Part shown: one piece after another, positions 62,562 through 64,000 of the stretch
How the letters are laid out: each line of letters opens with the position of its first letter
Numbering within the stretch: the first letter of the stretch is position 1
Source of the DNA: Oscillospiraceae bacterium
GTDB taxonomy: Bacteria; Bacillota; Clostridia; UMGS1810
Assembly: GCA_015069095.1 (NCBI GenBank)
Contig: SVJH01000003.1
Span: forward strand, 1-64,000
Length of the DNA: 64,000 nucleotides
Reading direction: 5' to 3'
Translations under genes and position numbers: made by a program
Notes under the pieces: model-generated
What the model was told of the DNA's origin: nothing
The model's input: the letters and a program-made list of their open reading frames with translations, nothing else
Database searches by the model: none

Positions 62562-63824
62562 ATGAAAAGAAAAACGAATTATGACTTAATTGTTGTTGGC
62601 GGCGGACTTGCCGGCGTTGGTGCTGCAATTGGTGCTGCAAAAGAAGGACTTAGTGTTCTTTTAATTGAAAAAGGCGGATTTTTGGGTGGCGCAATTTCAA
62701 ACTGCTCTATAAATCCATTTATGAAACACGCTGTTTTTAATGAAAAAGATGAAAGAATTGTAATAAACAGAGGTATTTTTATTGAACTCATTGAAAAATT
62801 AAAAGAAATGGATGGAATAGTAAATAATTCTTGTTTTAATGAAGAATATGTTAAACTTTTACTTGACAAAATGACAACCGATGCAGGGGTTGATGTTCTT
62901 TTCCATACATATTTTATTGATGTTATAAAAGATGGCGACACCATTAAAGCCATTGATGTTGATACAAGAAACGGAAGAATGACATTTAGTGCAAAATACT
63001 TTATTGACGCTTCCGGCGATGCTGCGCTTGCATTTAAAGCAGGATGCCCATATAAAATAGGTCGAGAAGAAGATAATCTTTGTCAGCCAATGACACTATG
63101 CTTTAGAATGGCAAATGTTGATATGGAAAAAGTAATGAATAGCAGAGCACAGATTAACGAAATGTATAACAAAGCACAAGCAGAGGGGAAAATTAAAAAT
63201 CCAAGAGAAAATGTTCTTCTATTTTGGCACACATCTGAGGGCGTTCTTCATCTTAACTCAACAAGAATTGTAAAACGCTCGCCGCTTGACGCGTATGACC
63301 TTTCTATTGCCGAAAGAGATGCAAGAGAACAAGAATACGAACTATTTAAGTTTATGAAAGAAAACTGTCCTGGATGCGAAAATGCAACTCTTCTTATTTC
63401 TGCTCCTGAAATTGGTGTGAGAGAAAGCAGAATGATTGAAGGCGAATATACAATAAATGAAGATGACATAGTATCGTGCAGAAAATTTGACGACACTATC
63501 GCAGTTGGTGCATATTCAATAGATATTCACTCTCCTGACGGAAGCGGAACTAAAATAGTAAAAATTGAACAGGGCAAATACTATTCAATTCCATATAAAA
63601 GCCTTATTCCAAAAGGTGTGAAAAATATGCTTGTTGCAGGAAGATGTATTTCGTCAACACATACAGCACAATCGGCATACAGAGTCCTCCCTATTGTTGC
63701 TTGTATCGGTCAGGGGGCCGGTATTGCAATTGCTGTTGCAAATAACGATAACACAGACACAAGAAATGTTGATATAAATAAAGTACATAAAATAATGGAA
63801 AAACAGGATTTAATTTATAAATAA
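62562..63824 (+). CDS. FAD-dependent oxidoreductase
   Basis: 420 residues. The N-terminal dinucleotide fold is YDLIVVGGGLAGVGAAIGAAKEGLSVLLIEK with the GxGxxG motif and acidic end. GGFLGGAISNCSINPF follows, and YFIDASGDAALAFKAG is the second FAD contact. MLVAGRCISSTHTAQSAYRV near the C-terminus is typical of FAD_oxidored-type proteins (PF12831) found in anaerobes. The electron partner and substrate are unknown. The start has a TTGGAGG site. An unknown gene follows eleven bases later, with its ribosome binding site overlapping this stop codon, so they form an operon. Confidence 0.87.
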   Translation: MKRKTNYDLIVVGGGLAGVGAAIGAAKEGLSVLLIEKGGFLGGAISNCSINPFMKHAVFNEKDERIVINRGIFIELIEKLKEMDGIVNNSCFNEEYVKLLLDKMTTDAGVDVLFHTYFIDVIKDGDTIKAIDVDTRNGRMTFSAKYFIDASGDAALAFKAGCPYKIGREEDNLCQPMTLCFRMANVDMEKVMNSRAQINEMYNKAQAEGKIKNPRENVLLFWHTSEGVLHLNSTRIVKRSPLDAYDLSIAERDAREQEYELFKFMKENCPGCENATLLISAPEIGVRESRMIEGEYTINEDDIVSCRKFDDTIAVGAYSIDIHSPDGSGTKIVKIEQGKYYSIPYKSLIPKGVKNMLVAGRCISSTHTAQSAYRVLPIVACIGQGAGIAIAVANNDNTDTRNVDINKVHKIMEKQDLIYK

Positions 63825-63835
63825 GGAGTTAAAAA

Positions 63836-64000
63836 ATGAAACGACTAAAAAACAATGAGCTTGACATTATAATTCCTGTTACAAGTGAAATTGATTGGCC
63901 TTCGGAAGAGAGCATTATTGAAACTATTTTAAAAGAACATAATGATTATGGATTTAAACGTTTTGCCCTTGCATGTCCTGCTGGTGGTCACAGAAGAAGT
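63836..64000 (+). CDS. unidentified protein, 5' part only
   Basis: The first 55 codons of a gene that runs off the window, starting MKRLKNNELDIIIPVT behind AAGGAG. The visible part ends FALACPAGGHRRS. I do not recognise it. It is in an operon with the FAD-dependent oxidoreductase, which suggests a related metabolic role. Confidence 0.6.
   Translation, partial: MKRLKNNELDIIIPVTSEIDWPSEESIIETILKEHNDYGFKRFALACPAGGHRRS

Overview
The window looks like a chromosomal segment of a low-GC, Gram-positive Clostridia-type anaerobe, probably a fibre-degrading gut or rumen bacterium. The evidence is strongly A+T-rich DNA with AGGAGG-type ribosome binding sites and near-consensus sigma-A promoters. It also carries lipoteichoic-acid-synthase-like, cdaA-cdaR-glmM and BlaI/M56 genes, copper-amine-oxidase-type stalk domains and several hemicellulose-active enzymes. 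Species cannot be named from the sequence. No phage, insertion sequence, CRISPR array or rRNA was seen.

Layout. 1-2.8 kb: the end of an arginine operon (argB partial, argD, argF). 2.8-5.3 kb: a nitrilase-glycerophosphodiesterase fusion bracketed by inverted hairpin repeats, then a NagD-type phosphatase. 5.4-10.9 kb: an NSS transporter, a BlaI-M56-M23 cell-wall-stress operon with a double operator, and a PutP-type symporter whose promoter carries a TetR-like operator. 11-13.9 kb: tetR, a cytoplasmic CE15-like esterase and a lone trpB. 14-22 kb: an LTA-synthase-like enzyme, a Cof-type phosphatase, a MATE pump, a GH13 enzyme, an acyl-CoA ligase and an E2-fold acyltransferase. 22-27.3 kb: a modular surface-protein operon with zinc-ribbon/TM proteins, one ending in a C-type-lectin-like domain and one in a dead beta-lactamase fold, an intact class-A-like serine hydrolase, and a DUF4430 lipoprotein; a DSD1-type enzyme lies upstream. 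27.4-29.3 kb: a signal-less GH10 xylanase. 29.6-30.2 kb: five tRNA genes behind two tandem consensus promoters. 30.4-32.9 kb: a secreted stalk-CE2 esterase. 33-39.9 kb: a ClpE-like ATPase, glmM-cdaR-cdaA, a cysteine desulfurase and a Se/S-carrier-like protein. 40-45.4 kb: an MreB-like actin and a topoisomerase IV-like pair. 45.6-52 kb: two tandem secreted metallophosphoesterases. 52.2-54.8 kb: a TetM-like GTPase fused to a YacP/Rae1-like NYN nuclease. 54.8-58 kb: a FliB-family protein, a GH4 glycosidase and its divergent AraC regulator. 58.3-61.2 kb: a secreted stalk-GH10 xylanase. 61.3-64 kb: pnuC behind a long structured leader RNA, then a FAD-dependent oxidoreductase.

How parts work together. 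Secreted GH10 and CE2 enzymes share the same N-terminal stalk module and would open acetylated xylan outside the cell. A GH10 paralogue, a CE15-like esterase, GH4 and GH13 enzymes without signal peptides could process imported fragments. A dispersed family of composite hairpins lies in several intergenic gaps. One cluster sits inside a flank that is uninterrupted in a tandem gene copy, so the family appears mobile.

The strongest candidates for new biology are the TetM-NYN fusion, the pnuC leader RNA, the paired intact and inactivated beta-lactamase-fold proteins with a swapped zinc-ribbon/TM module, and the mobile hairpin family.
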